A stretch of DNA of 40,200 nucleotides from Oscillospiraceae bacterium (GCA_017483465.1 JAFUWN010000028.1:1-40200); one strand, 5' to 3'; shown: positions 8,904 through 18,027, counted from the first letter of the stretch. The notes: a model not told the origin generated them from the letters alone. Program-made: numbers and translations.

Positions 8904-9881
8904 TTATAATTCAAATTTTTTATTAATTATATCTTCAGGATTCTGATACCAATTTTTTTCAGCTTTATAATTGATCAGAATCATCTGGATTTCAATAGCA
9001 TGAATACTGATAGCATATTGTATCATTTCGTCCAGTTCACTGACATTTCCGATAAAATTACCGCTGTCAAGAAATATTTTTATAGTACGGACATAATTCC
9101 GTTCAATCGCTGTCCGGAATGCTTCTGAGCGATTTTCTCTCCGGATGTAGGATAATGCATTTTCTGTACTGATTTGTTCTTCCAGCATTTGCATAGCAAG
9201 TTCGCATTTGATACCGCTGTCGATCTCCGTGGAAAAATTTTTAGTTTCTATGAGAGTATGAACCGCTTCGGCAGATGCAAACCGTTTCCGGGGTATGATC
9301 AGAGAGTCTATTTCAAAAAACTTCGATGGTCTGTATTGAGCAATAAAACGTGCAGCATAAGCATTTTCTGTCAGTCTGTAACCGAAAAATTCTGTTTCAA
9401 AACCCAGGTGAAACCATGAGAAAATCTGTCTGACAATCTCGTTCAGATCATCTGAAACGTCATTTACCTCTTTTTGAAATACGGCAACTTTGTGATTAAA
9501 ATGATTCCGGATGACTGTATAGCTGTCATTACTGCTGGTATCATCAGTAATAAAAGTCAAAAATTCATGAAGCAGTTCCAGTATATCCGGCCGTATTGTC
9601 GGATTATATCTTAAAAGAGCACTGGCATTACTGTCGGAAAGCTGCTGCTGATAAATATTGTCCAGAAGCTGAACAGCATGTTCTTTATCCTGTACACCGG
9701 TTAGCCATGTTGATTTCCAGTCTTTCAGCAGTTTTAAAGTTTCGCTGAGCACATCTTCTGTAAGAACTTCTTTTTTTATTTCCGGTTCAATGGATTTTAT
9801 AAGATCTTCTAACAAGATATATCTTTCCTGTATTCCTGCTGATTTTAATTTTATAAGAATCTCTTGTGTTGTATCCTGCAT
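8904..9881 (-). CDS. Uncharacterised protein, possibly with C-terminal ankyrin-like helices
   Basis: 325 residues from the ATG at 9881, chosen because an AGGAG site lies ten bases upstream and a TGCTATAAT promoter lies just above it. The longer reading frame (to 9995) would run through that promoter and into the neighbouring gene. No signal peptide or membrane span is seen; the protein is mostly predicted helix and rich in charged residues. The last 90 residues (AFRTAIERNYVRTIKIFLDSG, then IQYAISIHAIEIQMIL) have a helix-pair pattern like degenerate ankyrin repeats. I do not recognise the family. Confidence 0.6.
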   Translation of the reverse strand: MQDTTQEILIKLKSAGIQERYILLEDLIKSIEPEIKKEVLTEDVLSETLKLLKDWKSTWLTGVQDKEHAVQLLDNIYQQQLSDSNASALLRYNPTIRPDILELLHEFLTFITDDTSSNDSYTVIRNHFNHKVAVFQKEVNDVSDDLNEIVRQIFSWFHLGFETEFFGYRLTENAYAARFIAQYRPSKFFEIDSLIIPRKRFASAEAVHTLIETKNFSTEIDSGIKCELAMQMLEEQISTENALSYIRRENRSEAFRTAIERNYVRTIKIFLDSGNFIGNVSELDEMIQYAISIHAIEIQMILINYKAEKNWYQNPEDIINKKFEL

Positions 9882-9914
9882 AATAATTCGGCTCCTGTCA
9901 TGTAATTTTATTAT

Positions 9915-9920
9915 ATTATA
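9915..9920 (-). promoter_or_regulatory. Extended -10 promoter of the leftward gene at 9881
   Basis: Reads TGCTATAAT leftward, about 34 bases before the start codon. No good -35 box is present at the usual distance (ATGCTT), so it would be an extended -10 promoter. Confidence 0.45.
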
Positions 9921-9960
9921 GCATGTCAGGCGTTTAAAAGCATGAATATTATGTAAATTT

Positions 9961-10533
9961 TTATGCGGCTGCTTCAGCATTTTCCGGAATCTCATTTCTC
10001 CGGAATACTAACTTGAATACCGTCCGGATCAGCGGCTGAATAAAAAACAACTGACTGAAAAATGCAAACGGGAAATTATAGCAGACTAATTTGAGCCAGT
10101 TCGCTAAGAGCGTGATCAGATTGAAATCCATATACTGATAAGGATAATATAAAACAGAAGCGATCAGACTCATGGCCGGACACATCAGGCCGACAGTTGC
10201 ACAGATAATAGCCGTTTCAAACAATACCGGATGAGTCGCTTTCGGATTGAATACTTTGCAGGCAAGCTTGAAAGAACAAGGGCTTCCCATAGTGATTTCA
10301 AGCGTATAGGCAAGAACGAATTCAATCAGAACAACTGCCCAGATCGGCACGGCATGACCCAGCACGGAAACACCGCCCATTGCTCTGACAGCATCGAGAA
10401 CATGCCGTTCTCCGGTCATGGATGTAAAAGTTTCACCGTTGATGACATACAGACTGTAAAACACATAGGCATGGACTGTCACAATCACAGTAAACAGAGC
10501 GAACATCATACGTTCAAATTGATTTTTAGGCAT
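9961..10533 (-). CDS. DUF2798 family membrane protein
   Basis: 190 residues with four hydrophobic spans arranged as two similar halves. Each half resembles a DUF2798 unit: MPKNQFERMMFALFTVIVTVHAYVFYSL at the start, then a loop and a second span; the second half has the CPAMSLIASVLYY pattern. The family is an uncharacterised group of inner membrane proteins of Firmicutes. The ribosome site AAAGGAG is about 11 bases upstream. A long structured leader with a U-tract (10557-10640) sits between its promoter and this site, so expression is probably controlled by attenuation. Confidence 0.82.
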   Translation of the reverse strand: MPKNQFERMMFALFTVIVTVHAYVFYSLYVINGETFTSMTGERHVLDAVRAMGGVSVLGHAVPIWAVVLIEFVLAYTLEITMGSPCSFKLACKVFNPKATHPVLFETAIICATVGLMCPAMSLIASVLYYPYQYMDFNLITLLANWLKLVCYNFPFAFFSQLFFIQPLIRTVFKLVFRRNEIPENAEAAA

Positions 10534-10556
10534 AGAAAAAAATTCTCCTTTCAGGC

Positions 10557-10640
10557 AAAAAAAGACACATGCATCCGGAAAGACTGTAATCAGGAGGCTG
10601 TCCCGTAATCAGTCTTACGCACCGGAGTACTGCATGTGTC
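10557..10640 (-). promoter_or_regulatory. Structured 5' leader / attenuator candidate upstream of the DUF2798 gene
   Basis: On the leftward transcript a 10-bp closing stem (10640-10631 with 10573-10564) encloses a 5-bp stem (10626-10622 with 10578-10574) and a 6-bp stem (10615-10610 with 10586-10581). These surround a 23-base apical loop. Seven U residues follow the closing stem (10563-10557), as in an intrinsic terminator. The loop region holds the octamer CTGATTAC twice in direct orientation. I could not match it to a riboswitch class I know. Confidence 0.6.
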
Positions 10641-10670
10641 GTTACCTTGTATATTGTTTTTTATGTTATT

Positions 10671-10699
10671 ATTATAGCATATTTTATATTTTCTGTCAA
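10671..10699 (-). promoter_or_regulatory. Consensus promoter of the DUF2798 transcript
   Basis: Leftward TTGACA (10699-10694), 17-base spacer, TATAAT (10676-10671) with extended TGC. The -35 box overlaps the stop codon of the preceding large gene. Transcription would start near 10664, some 25 bases before the structured leader. Confidence 0.85.
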
Positions 10700-13600
10700 G
10701 AGCCGGAACCGCCGGAATTTTTCAACAAATAGGCATTATGCATTTTAATAAATTCACCTTCATGAAGCGGAATTTTATCAGAATCGCTCAGAGATTTTGC
10801 CTCCAGAAGATTCAGGTATTTGTCATAGACAGCATATTGTGCCGTATCTTCTCCAAAAACGCCCTGAACAGTATATTCCCCTTCAGGGAAATCATGGCCG
10901 GCCCAGTACATACCGCCATTGCCGAACGGATCGGGCATATGACGGGTATACAGAGCATTATAGAGTGTTGCATTTTCAAAATAGACAACATCGCCGTCTT
11001 TCAGATTTACATAGCGGGATTTATAAGAATAGCCGCCGACAAGGGTTTCTCCGGTCTGATCGTATACTTCGAGCAGGAATTCATCTCCGAATGTTGTTTT
11101 CGGCTCATAGACAGCGGCATAGAGTCCGGCGGGAAGATCTTTGCCGACAGTGTATTTGCCTGCCGGATAGGATTCTTCTATGATATGACAGAATTTTGTC
11201 ATTAAATACTGTTCTTCTTCGAGGGTGACTTCTACCGTTTCTCCCTTGTTATTTTCAAGATATCCGGAAGCCAGAACAGGTTCTGCCCCGGCAGTCACAT
11301 CCTGATAGACAGCATACTGACCGGCATAATCAGCATCGGCAATAAGTGTATAAGTTCCGGCAGTAAGATGATCATGATAGACTTTGAACATACCGCTGTA
11401 AGCATAGGGGTCGAGTTCCGGAGCGGTTTCCGTGACCGGATATAAATTCGCATGGAAGAAATGGGTATACTGACCATCTTCGAGCTGAACATAGCAGTTA
11501 TTCTGATAAACATTTTCCATCAGAGGGAGCACGTCACCTAAATTTCCCTCATAAGGTCTGTCATAGACACTGAATGTAAATTCATTATAATGCGTATAGC
11601 CGTCACTGACAGCGATATACAGTCCTGCCGGAATATCCTCACCGACATGGTAATTACCGCCGGAAACACCGGAATACTGACCGGGAAAATTCTGATATAA
11701 TTCATGCGGCATTTTGATTTTCTGTTCTGTATTCTGCTCCTGATCTGTCGTTTCAGCCGGATATAAATACGCCCATGAAAAACTGATATACTGTCCTTCT
11801 TTCAGCTCTACATCATAGCGGGTATCCTGCCAGCCTCCGGCGATTGTGGGTGTATCCTCGGCTTCCACATAAGGCTGGTCATAGATGCCGAAATAGAAAC
11901 TTGTTTCGGGATTATCCCGGCTCGGTACAGCGGTATACCGTCCGGCTGGAATATCTTTGCCGATTTCGTAATCACCGGAGACATAATAGCTTCCCGGAAC
12001 ATCCAGATCAACAAGATATTTCTGAAGATCTTTCAGAGCAGAATTATTTAAAATTTCCTCTTCGGGATATAATTTTGAGTGTGAAAAACTCAGATACTGT
12101 CCGTCAGAAATCTGGACATAATAATAATCTTTCTGCCATCCTCCGGCGATTTCAGGCGTATTTTCAGATTCCACATATGGTTCATTGTATACACCGAAAT
12201 AGAAATCGCCTCTGGTATAGTCATTTGCGACAGCAAGATATTTTCCGGCCGGAATATCTTTGCCGACTTCATAATCACCGCCTTCATAAAAGCTCTGATA
12301 TGCAGAAGAACCTCCCGGAGCTTTTCCGGTTCTGTAGGCTTCTGTTTCGGTGACTTCCGGAGGAAAGAAGATAGTTTCGGCAATTTCCTCAATCATAGAC
12401 TGTTCCGAATCAGAAGACTCCGGAACCGCAGGGGCATTGAGAACTTTTCCGATCAGGAAGGCTCCGGCGAGAAAAATGCCTGCTCCGGCAGCGAGTGCCA
12501 AAGCCATAAAGAAAGCGGACTGCTCTGTTTTTTGAGTTTCAGGTTCAGGGTTGAATTCTTCTGATGAAAATTCCAGTTCGATCAGTTTGACTTCTCCCGT
12601 ACCGGAATAAACAAGATATAACGGAAAAGTGCCGTTTAGTTCCGGCAGAACAGCAGAAGCCTCCGTCCAGGTATCATGCGGACTGACGGGAATCTGTGCA
12701 AGCAGCTGATTCTGAGAAATATCCGTAAAAATCTGAAAACTTCCCTCTCCTGTTGCCTGATACAGAATTTTCAGTTTCTGATTTTTCTGATTTTCTTCAA
12801 ATCTGAAATATTTATAGCCAAGAAGTGTATGATCAGAAATTTCAGCAATAAATCTGTTATTATTTTCATGTGTGACATGAGGGAAATGATCTTCGTATCT
12901 TGAATTTGAACCGTGCGGCATGTGACCGTCAGTGATATTGCAGGCGATCACAGCCGGATAAGCTCCGGATGCTGTCAGGGGGCCGCCGTTGAGTCCGCAG
13001 GAAGTAATTTCCACCTGCGGAATACTGCCATCCGGCAGAATCTGAATCGCTTCGGCACAGGCCTGACGGCTGTAGTCAGATTTATGAGTTAATCTGTGAT
13101 AGAATACATACCATTGATTCTGAATCTGAATAATACTGCCGTGAGTCGTACCAGTCATATTGAGGCGGTCTTCTGATTTTCTGCCCTGATAGCCGATATC
13201 GCCGTTAGATACGATTGTACCGCCGAATTCAAAATCTTTATCCGGAGACTCGCTGACGGCATAGCATAACTCATGATTCTGCTGAGAGGAATAAATAAAA
13301 TAATATTTTCTGCCGACTTTTCTCATAGAAGCGGCTTCAAAAAACGGATGTTCTTCAAAGCTTGTATTCTTGACAGCATACGGAATAATATGCTTAGGCG
13401 GTTCTTTGACCGTGAGCATATCATCTTCGAGAACGCACACAGAAGGTCCCATAACGCTTTCAGGCGTATTTAAAATTTCTTCTTCGGATTTGCCGAACAT
13501 TTCGCATTCATGACGGATCAGATCAGCATTTTTCCGGAAATCAGGCTGTTCCTCACTGGGATACTGTGTACCATAATACAGTCTGATCACACCGTTATCG

Positions 13601-14052
13601 TTCATAACGGCAGGGTCGAAACAGACATAAGTTTTCATAGGCGAGCCGTCCGGATTTTTCACAATGCCTAAATACTGATACTGTCCGGCAGGGGTATCGC
13701 AGACGGCCACGCTGATCGGCCCATGATAGCCGCCGGTTCCGAATTTTCCGGATAAGCAGTAATATAAATAATATCTGCCGTCATTGCCCTGGACAACATC
13801 CGGAGCATACATATAAGGCCGTTCCGGACTGTAGAGCGGGTCTTGTCTGGCATGATAGATAATACCCTCATATTTCCAGTTTTTCAGATCATAGACAGAT
13901 GCCGAATAGACTGCATAATCCAGCATACAGAACGTGTCGCCGCCTTCTTTGTCATGTGAGCCGAACAGATAGACCCGGTTATTGAAAACATGGGGTTCGC
14001 CGTCTGGAATATATTCATATAACGGCAAAAACGGATTAAATACCTGATTCAT
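10696..14052 (-). CDS. GH43-like glycosidase domain, CBM6-like domain, one membrane span and six extracytoplasmic-type repeats
   Basis: 1118 residues from the ATG at 14052, supported by CAGGAG eight bases upstream. No signal peptide. Residues 1-380 form a GH43-type five-bladed propeller start (YEYIPDGEPHVFNNRVYLFGSHD, YAPDVVQGNDGRYYLYYCLS, CFDPAVM, FFEAASMRKVGRKYYFIYSS); GH43 enzymes act on arabinose- or xylose-containing polysaccharides. About 400-500 resembles a CBM6 domain. One hydrophobic span follows at about 513-538. From about 585 to the end are six related repeats of about 65-75 residues, typified by GDYEVGKDIPAGKY, then FGVYNEPYV, then DGQYLSFSHSKLYP; repeats 4 and 6 are the most divergent. 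Which side of the membrane the enzyme faces is unclear. It ends an operon with a membrane protein and a 24-residue peptide. Confidence 0.8.
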   Translation of the reverse strand: MNQVFNPFLPLYEYIPDGEPHVFNNRVYLFGSHDKEGGDTFCMLDYAVYSASVYDLKNWKYEGIIYHARQDPLYSPERPYMYAPDVVQGNDGRYYLYYCLSGKFGTGGYHGPISVAVCDTPAGQYQYLGIVKNPDGSPMKTYVCFDPAVMNDNGVIRLYYGTQYPSEEQPDFRKNADLIRHECEMFGKSEEEILNTPESVMGPSVCVLEDDMLTVKEPPKHIIPYAVKNTSFEEHPFFEAASMRKVGRKYYFIYSSQQNHELCYAVSESPDKDFEFGGTIVSNGDIGYQGRKSEDRLNMTGTTHGSIIQIQNQWYVFYHRLTHKSDYSRQACAEAIQILPDGSIPQVEITSCGLNGGPLTASGAYPAVIACNITDGHMPHGSNSRYEDHFPHVTHENNNRFIAEISDHTLLGYKYFRFEENQKNQKLKILYQATGEGSFQIFTDISQNQLLAQIPVSPHDTWTEASAVLPELNGTFPLYLVYSGTGEVKLIELEFSSEEFNPEPETQKTEQSAFFMALALAAGAGIFLAGAFLIGKVLNAPAVPESSDSEQSMIEEIAETIFFPPEVTETEAYRTGKAPGGSSAYQSFYEGGDYEVGKDIPAGKYLAVANDYTRGDFYFGVYNEPYVESENTPEIAGGWQKDYYYVQISDGQYLSFSHSKLYPEEEILNNSALKDLQKYLVDLDVPGSYYVSGDYEIGKDIPAGRYTAVPSRDNPETSFYFGIYDQPYVEAEDTPTIAGGWQDTRYDVELKEGQYISFSWAYLYPAETTDQEQNTEQKIKMPHELYQNFPGQYSGVSGGNYHVGEDIPAGLYIAVSDGYTHYNEFTFSVYDRPYEGNLGDVLPLMENVYQNNCYVQLEDGQYTHFFHANLYPVTETAPELDPYAYSGMFKVYHDHLTAGTYTLIADADYAGQYAVYQDVTAGAEPVLASGYLENNKGETVEVTLEEEQYLMTKFCHIIEESYPAGKYTVGKDLPAGLYAAVYEPKTTFGDEFLLEVYDQTGETLVGGYSYKSRYVNLKDGDVVYFENATLYNALYTRHMPDPFGNGGMYWAGHDFPEGEYTVQGVFGEDTAQYAVYDKYLNLLEAKSLSDSDKIPLHEGEFIKMHNAYLLKNSGGSGS

Positions 14053-14080
14053 AACATTCACTCCTGTCATAAAATTAATT

Positions 14081-14155
14081 TTATTTATTTTTGGGAACTG
14101 CAAAAGCAATTATAATAATAATCAAGATAATAATCATTAATAATGATATACTCAT
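14081..14155 (-). CDS. 24-residue hydrophobic membrane peptide
   Basis: A small frame whose ATG overlaps the TGA of the upstream gene as ATGA, with AAAGGA eight bases before it inside that gene. It encodes MSISLLMIIILIIIIIAFAV followed by PKNK: one hydrophobic segment of about 18 residues and a basic tail. It ends 29 bases before the start of the GH43 fusion gene. The coupled start, ribosome site and clean membrane-peptide composition support it. I know no homologue, and such a short frame could still be chance. Confidence 0.55.
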   Translation of the reverse strand: MSISLLMIIILIIIIIAFAVPKNK

Positions 14156-14658
14156 AAATTTTTCCTTTCTTCTTTTGCAAAGTTGATAAACAGCATAGGA
14201 ATACTGTTCAGAAAAACGCCTCCGAACCAGAACAGCAGAATACTTTTCAGAATCTGTTTCCAGATTTCGCCGTGAAAATAACAGACTGCCGTCAGAATCA
14301 CACCGGTCAGAAGCAGGACATACCAGAGATAATTCACATACTCCAGAAAACGGAATGCTTTTTCTTTATGAATCGCCGTCACAAGCAGTCCTAGAATACT
14401 GTTGCTGAGCATAGCCGCACCGTTCCATGTACACAGGATGCCAAACAGCAGAAAGATAAAAAAGACAAAATGCTCCAGAATCCATCGCATCAGTTCCAGT
14501 ACCCCCAGAAAACCAAACATCATCATTTGTGTATTAAGGAACATTCCGCCCTGCATGTCCACAACCGCACGCAGACACCAGAGGCCGAACCCTCCGGCAA
14601 GCAGTCCCAGCGGCAGACAGAGCAGACTGAACAGTTTCAGATTGATTTTTAATTTCAT
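14152..14658 (-). CDS. Uncharacterised four-span membrane protein
   Basis: 168 residues with four hydrophobic segments at roughly 9-30, 60-80, 109-128 and 138-158. An amphipathic stretch with HKEKAFRFLEYVNYLWY lies between the second and third. No family is recognised. The ribosome site CAGGAGAG is well placed. It is first in the leftward operon leading into the 24-residue peptide and the GH43 fusion; no clear promoter with two good boxes is visible upstream. Confidence 0.7.
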   Translation of the reverse strand: MKLKINLKLFSLLCLPLGLLAGGFGLWCLRAVVDMQGGMFLNTQMMMFGFLGVLELMRWILEHFVFFIFLLFGILCTWNGAAMLSNSILGLLVTAIHKEKAFRFLEYVNYLWYVLLLTGVILTAVCYFHGEIWKQILKSILLFWFGGVFLNSIPMLFINFAKEERKNL

Positions 14659-14761
14659 AAATTTCTCTCCTGTCAGTTAGTGATAATTTTTTCAGAAATG
14701 TTACAAAAAATTCTGTTATTTATGATACGTTTCAGGAATATCAAATTTATGGGATTTTTTG

Positions 14762-14793
14762 AAAAAAATCCGCTCCTGAATTTTCAGGAGCGG
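14762..14793 (-). terminator. Terminator of the FHA-SEDS-PBP operon
   Basis: Leftward: a 10-bp stem (14793-14784 with 14779-14770), loop AAAT, then seven U residues (14768-14762). It lies ten bases past the stop of the PBP gene. Confidence 0.9.
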
Positions 14794-14802
14794 TTTGAAT
14801 TT

Positions 14803-16182
14803 TTATTCTCCGGATGTATGCAGACTTTCATACAGATTCTGCAATAACACTCTTGTAATATCCGAAGTAGTAACCTCGCCTTTTTTTCTGTCATCAATTT
14901 CGATGCAGAACGCAACCGGGAAATTGATATCATCGACAAAGCCGACAAGAAGGGAATTTTCTTTCTCACCGTTTTCGACCTGTGCCGTACCGGATTTGAC
15001 TCCGACATCCGTACCGGATAATAAACCGGAATAATTGTTTCTGCCGTTTTCGAGCATGATTTCACGCATATGACTTGCAGAAGTTTCAGAGAACATTTGC
15101 GTACTGTAAGAAGTCCGGGCTTGTGAAACCGGATTGCCGCTGACGGTTGTCGCATAGCTGATCAGATACGGATCAGTTGCAATTCCGGTCTGATTGGCAA
15201 TCGCACTCTGCCAGACCATCAGCTGCAAGGGGCTGACAAGCGTTTCACCCTGTCCCATACAGCCCCACTGGGTATTGAAATCTGTTTTATCTGCGAGAGT
15301 GGTCGAAGCTGTGAAAGCAGAAATGCCGTTTACATCAAGATATTTCTGACTGCCGTTTTTATTCACCAGATACCCCATTTTCTCATAAGTTTTCTGAATA
15401 TCATACAGCGGCAGACCGGCATCTTCGACAAGCTGTGCAAAGAACGGATTGCAGCTGTTGGCAAAGGCTTCTGAAATATTCTGTGTGCCGTGTCCTTCAG
15501 AGAGATGGCATTTAATATCCTTGCCGCTGAGATTAGTATAGACTCCGGAACAGTCATAGCTTTTGAAAATCAGATTATCATAGCCCATAGATTCCAGAGC
15601 AGCGAGCGTTGTGGAAATTTTCTGTGTCGAGCCGGGAACTGTCGGATAGAAGACTTTACATAATAAACTGCCGCTTTCGAGGGAATCCAGATCAGAATAA
15701 TGATTTAAAATATTCACACTCGGCTTGCTGAGGCAGATATAAATTTCTCCTGTGAGATAGTTATAAGCTGCGGCACAGCCGTTTTTAGAGCCGAATGCAT
15801 CATAGACTTTCCGGTTGACTTTATGATCAAGAGAAGTATAAATTGCCGCCTGACTGTCTTCCTGTTCCCCGAGCATAAAGCTGAAATTGGCAAGCATTCC
15901 CATGTTCTGAGCAACAAGAGTATTATTCATCTGACGGGAATCATCACCGATCAGATTGCCGATATCAATAAAATAATCATTGCCGTAGATCTGGGCATCA
16001 GCATCAGGATCAAATAATACATCGCCGTTCCGGTCGTAGACATTGCCAAGCGAGATTTTAGAAGCATTGGAGATATAGAATCCTGCTTCTGACTGGAGTT
16101 TATAGATCAGAAAGGCAAATGCTGCCAGAAAGACAAGAAGCAGGAAGGTAATCAGTTTCTGTACACGCCGGATGCTTTTCAT
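14803..16182 (-). CDS. Penicillin-binding protein (class B-like transpeptidase)
   Basis: 459 residues with an N-terminal membrane anchor (about 10-27) and an extracytoplasmic transpeptidase. The three active-site motifs are intact: STQK (S185 nucleophile, K188), SCN (243-245) and KSGT (396-399). The N-terminal part includes NVYDRNGDVLFD, as in FtsI/PBP2/PbpA proteins; the whole is short compared with the 600-700 residues of typical class B PBPs. Role: cross-linking peptidoglycan stem peptides. Its ATG overlaps the stop of the upstream SEDS gene by four bases, so the pair is translationally coupled, as expected for a SEDS-PBP polymerase complex. Confidence 0.9.
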   Translation of the reverse strand: MKSIRRVQKLITFLLLVFLAAFAFLIYKLQSEAGFYISNASKISLGNVYDRNGDVLFDPDADAQIYGNDYFIDIGNLIGDDSRQMNNTLVAQNMGMLANFSFMLGEQEDSQAAIYTSLDHKVNRKVYDAFGSKNGCAAAYNYLTGEIYICLSKPSVNILNHYSDLDSLESGSLLCKVFYPTVPGSTQKISTTLAALESMGYDNLIFKSYDCSGVYTNLSGKDIKCHLSEGHGTQNISEAFANSCNPFFAQLVEDAGLPLYDIQKTYEKMGYLVNKNGSQKYLDVNGISAFTASTTLADKTDFNTQWGCMGQGETLVSPLQLMVWQSAIANQTGIATDPYLISYATTVSGNPVSQARTSYSTQMFSETSASHMREIMLENGRNNYSGLLSGTDVGVKSGTAQVENGEKENSLLVGFVDDINFPVAFCIEIDDRKKGEVTTSDITRVLLQNLYESLHTSGE

Positions 16183-17498
16183 GAATTTGCCCTCCTTTGT
16201 TTCTGAGCAGATTTTGCAGATTTCTGTTTCTGCTTCTGTTTCTTGCGTTTCATGACTTCATGCTGGAATAACGGCGACTGTCCGGCTTTTAACATGCCGA
16301 CTAAGAATCCGCAGGACATCATAGAACTGCCGCCTGTGGATAAAAACGGAAGTGTGACACCGGTAAACGGAATCAGGTTGCAGGAACCGAAGATATTCAA
16401 TGACATCTGCATTAAAAATGCCGCTGTCACGCCGGCTGTCATCATGGCATGATAGTAATTCTTAGGCGGATTCATCAGAACAGTCATGAGCATGATCAGA
16501 ATCAGCAGAACCGTCAGAGAAGCATATAACAAGCCCCATTCTTCGCAGATTGTTGCAAAGACAATATCAGAATCATGAGCAAAGATTTTATACAGTGAGC
16601 CGTTTCCTGCTCCGACACCGAGCCAGCCGCCTTTTGCGATGCCGATCAGGGCTTCGCATTGCTGATAGCCGTCACCGTAGCGGTCAGCCCAGATATCGAC
16701 ATGCAGACGTTTCTGCACATATTCGGGAGCGAACATCCATGCGGCGATCAGAATTCCGACTCCGGCAACACAGGCGATTGCAACAGCCCGTTTGGAAATT
16801 TTCGCTTTCGGATAGCAGAACCGGCAGAATAAGGCACATAAGAAAATCATTCCGAATGTCGGCAGACTGCCCAGATCGTGACACCACCACTGCAAAGCGA
16901 AGATACACAGGGCAGCAATACAGAGAATCAGCGAATCTTTCGAGAGATAGAAAAAGCCGATTTTTAGTTTTTCATGCAGTTCGACAATCGAAGCCGCACA
17001 GACCAGAATAAAACAAGGCTTGATGAATTCCGAAGGCTGAATGGAAAAACTGCCGAGGGTAATCCATTTTTTCTGGTTATCCGTGAAAAAGATAATAGAG
17101 ATAAATAATAATATGATTAATAAATAGATATATTTTTTATGTTTCCGGATTTTTTCATGATTTCTTGTCAGTAAAAATCCGGCTTCACAGGCGGCCAGAC
17201 ACATCACACAGGAAATCAGATGCTTGACAGACAAGCCGATACCGCCGAAACAGGACTGAAAAATCAGACTGATATTCAGAATGCCCAATAACATGAAATC
17301 CAGTGTATAGGTCATCTGTTTATAAGAAAGCGTAATTAATAAATAAATAATATCCAGTCCGATCACGGCTCCGGTCAGTTTGAGAAAATCCAGCGGAGCT
17401 ACGACACTGCCCCGGATAAATACCAGTCCGAGCATAGAAAGATGTGTCAGAAATAATAAAGTAACCGCACCCGAATAGGATAATTTGTTTTGATACAT
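16179..17498 (-). CDS. FtsW/RodA/SpoVE (SEDS) family peptidoglycan glycosyltransferase
   Basis: 439 residues with about ten membrane spans. The SEDS signature appears in the C-terminal half: GWLGVGAGNG, then HDSDIVFATICEEWG (the conserved Asp loop and EE), and near the end PFTGVTLPFLSTGGSSM. SEDS proteins polymerise lipid II into glycan strands together with a class B PBP, which is encoded next with a four-base overlap. The extreme C-terminus is very basic (KRKKQKQKQKSAKSAQKQRR). The ribosome site is AAGGGGGG. The FHA gene stops 11 bases upstream. The order FHA-SEDS-PBP recalls the actinobacterial fha-rodA-pbpA cluster; whether this one serves elongation, division or sporulation cannot be told here. 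Confidence 0.93.
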   Translation of the reverse strand: MYQNKLSYSGAVTLLFLTHLSMLGLVFIRGSVVAPLDFLKLTGAVIGLDIIYLLITLSYKQMTYTLDFMLLGILNISLIFQSCFGGIGLSVKHLISCVMCLAACEAGFLLTRNHEKIRKHKKYIYLLIILLFISIIFFTDNQKKWITLGSFSIQPSEFIKPCFILVCAASIVELHEKLKIGFFYLSKDSLILCIAALCIFALQWWCHDLGSLPTFGMIFLCALFCRFCYPKAKISKRAVAIACVAGVGILIAAWMFAPEYVQKRLHVDIWADRYGDGYQQCEALIGIAKGGWLGVGAGNGSLYKIFAHDSDIVFATICEEWGLLYASLTVLLILIMLMTVLMNPPKNYYHAMMTAGVTAAFLMQMSLNIFGSCNLIPFTGVTLPFLSTGGSSMMSCGFLVGMLKAGQSPLFQHEVMKRKKQKQKQKSAKSAQKQRRANS

Positions 17499-17509
17499 AA
17501 AATCCCCCC

Positions 17510-17989
17510 TTATTCTTCATCCTGTTCAGAAACAGGCCGTCTGACAAGATATAATTTCGACGAGCCGAGCCGGATGCAGTCCCCGGCAGCAAGCCGTTTC
17601 TGTTTGACTTTCTGATCATTTACAAATGTACCGCTTCTGGAATTCAAATCCGTAATAGTCCATACCCCTCCGGTGACAGTCATCACAGCATGATATCTTG
17701 AAACTGACGGGTCTTTCAGCTGCAAATCTGCCGAACTGTGCCGGCCGAGCAGAATTTCATCTGCTTCCAGCAGATAATGATATTCTTTCTGTTCCGATCG
17801 TCTGCGGAGTTCCAGACCGGCACTGACTTTCAGCCAGCGTTTCTGACATAACCTGCTTTCTCTCCTTGCGGCGAGAATAATCGCAATCGCAAACAAGTCC
17901 AGAATCACAACTGCCGCCGCACTCAGCACCAGATCAGGAATCTGAAACGATGACAGCATTTTCCAGAAGTCAGATATTATTTCCTGCAT
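17510..17989 (-). CDS. Membrane-anchored FHA domain protein
   Basis: 159 residues. One membrane span (about 18-42) is followed by a basic linker (RRESRLCQKRW). A forkhead-associated domain occupies about 70-150: ILLGRHSSADLQLKDPSVSRYHAVM and WTITDLNSRSGTFVND, with the GR, SRYH and NxSxxGTFVN signatures all present. FHA domains bind phosphothreonine, so this probably links a Ser/Thr kinase to the SEDS-PBP pair downstream. It is the first gene of the operon. Confidence 0.9.
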   Translation of the reverse strand: MQEIISDFWKMLSSFQIPDLVLSAAAVVILDLFAIAIILAARRESRLCQKRWLKVSAGLELRRRSEQKEYHYLLEADEILLGRHSSADLQLKDPSVSRYHAVMTVTGGVWTITDLNSRSGTFVNDQKVKQKRLAAGDCIRLGSSKLYLVRRPVSEQDEE

Positions 17990-18027
17990 ATTGCTTTCCC
18001 TTCTTTCTGAAAATAGAGTTTATAGAT

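Noticed and set aside
11295-12392. Reverse-strand frames of 60-100 codons rich in Arg and Ser within the GH43-repeat gene
   Set aside because: They are alternate-frame reads of the repeated domains and repeat in step with them, which explains their similarity to each other.
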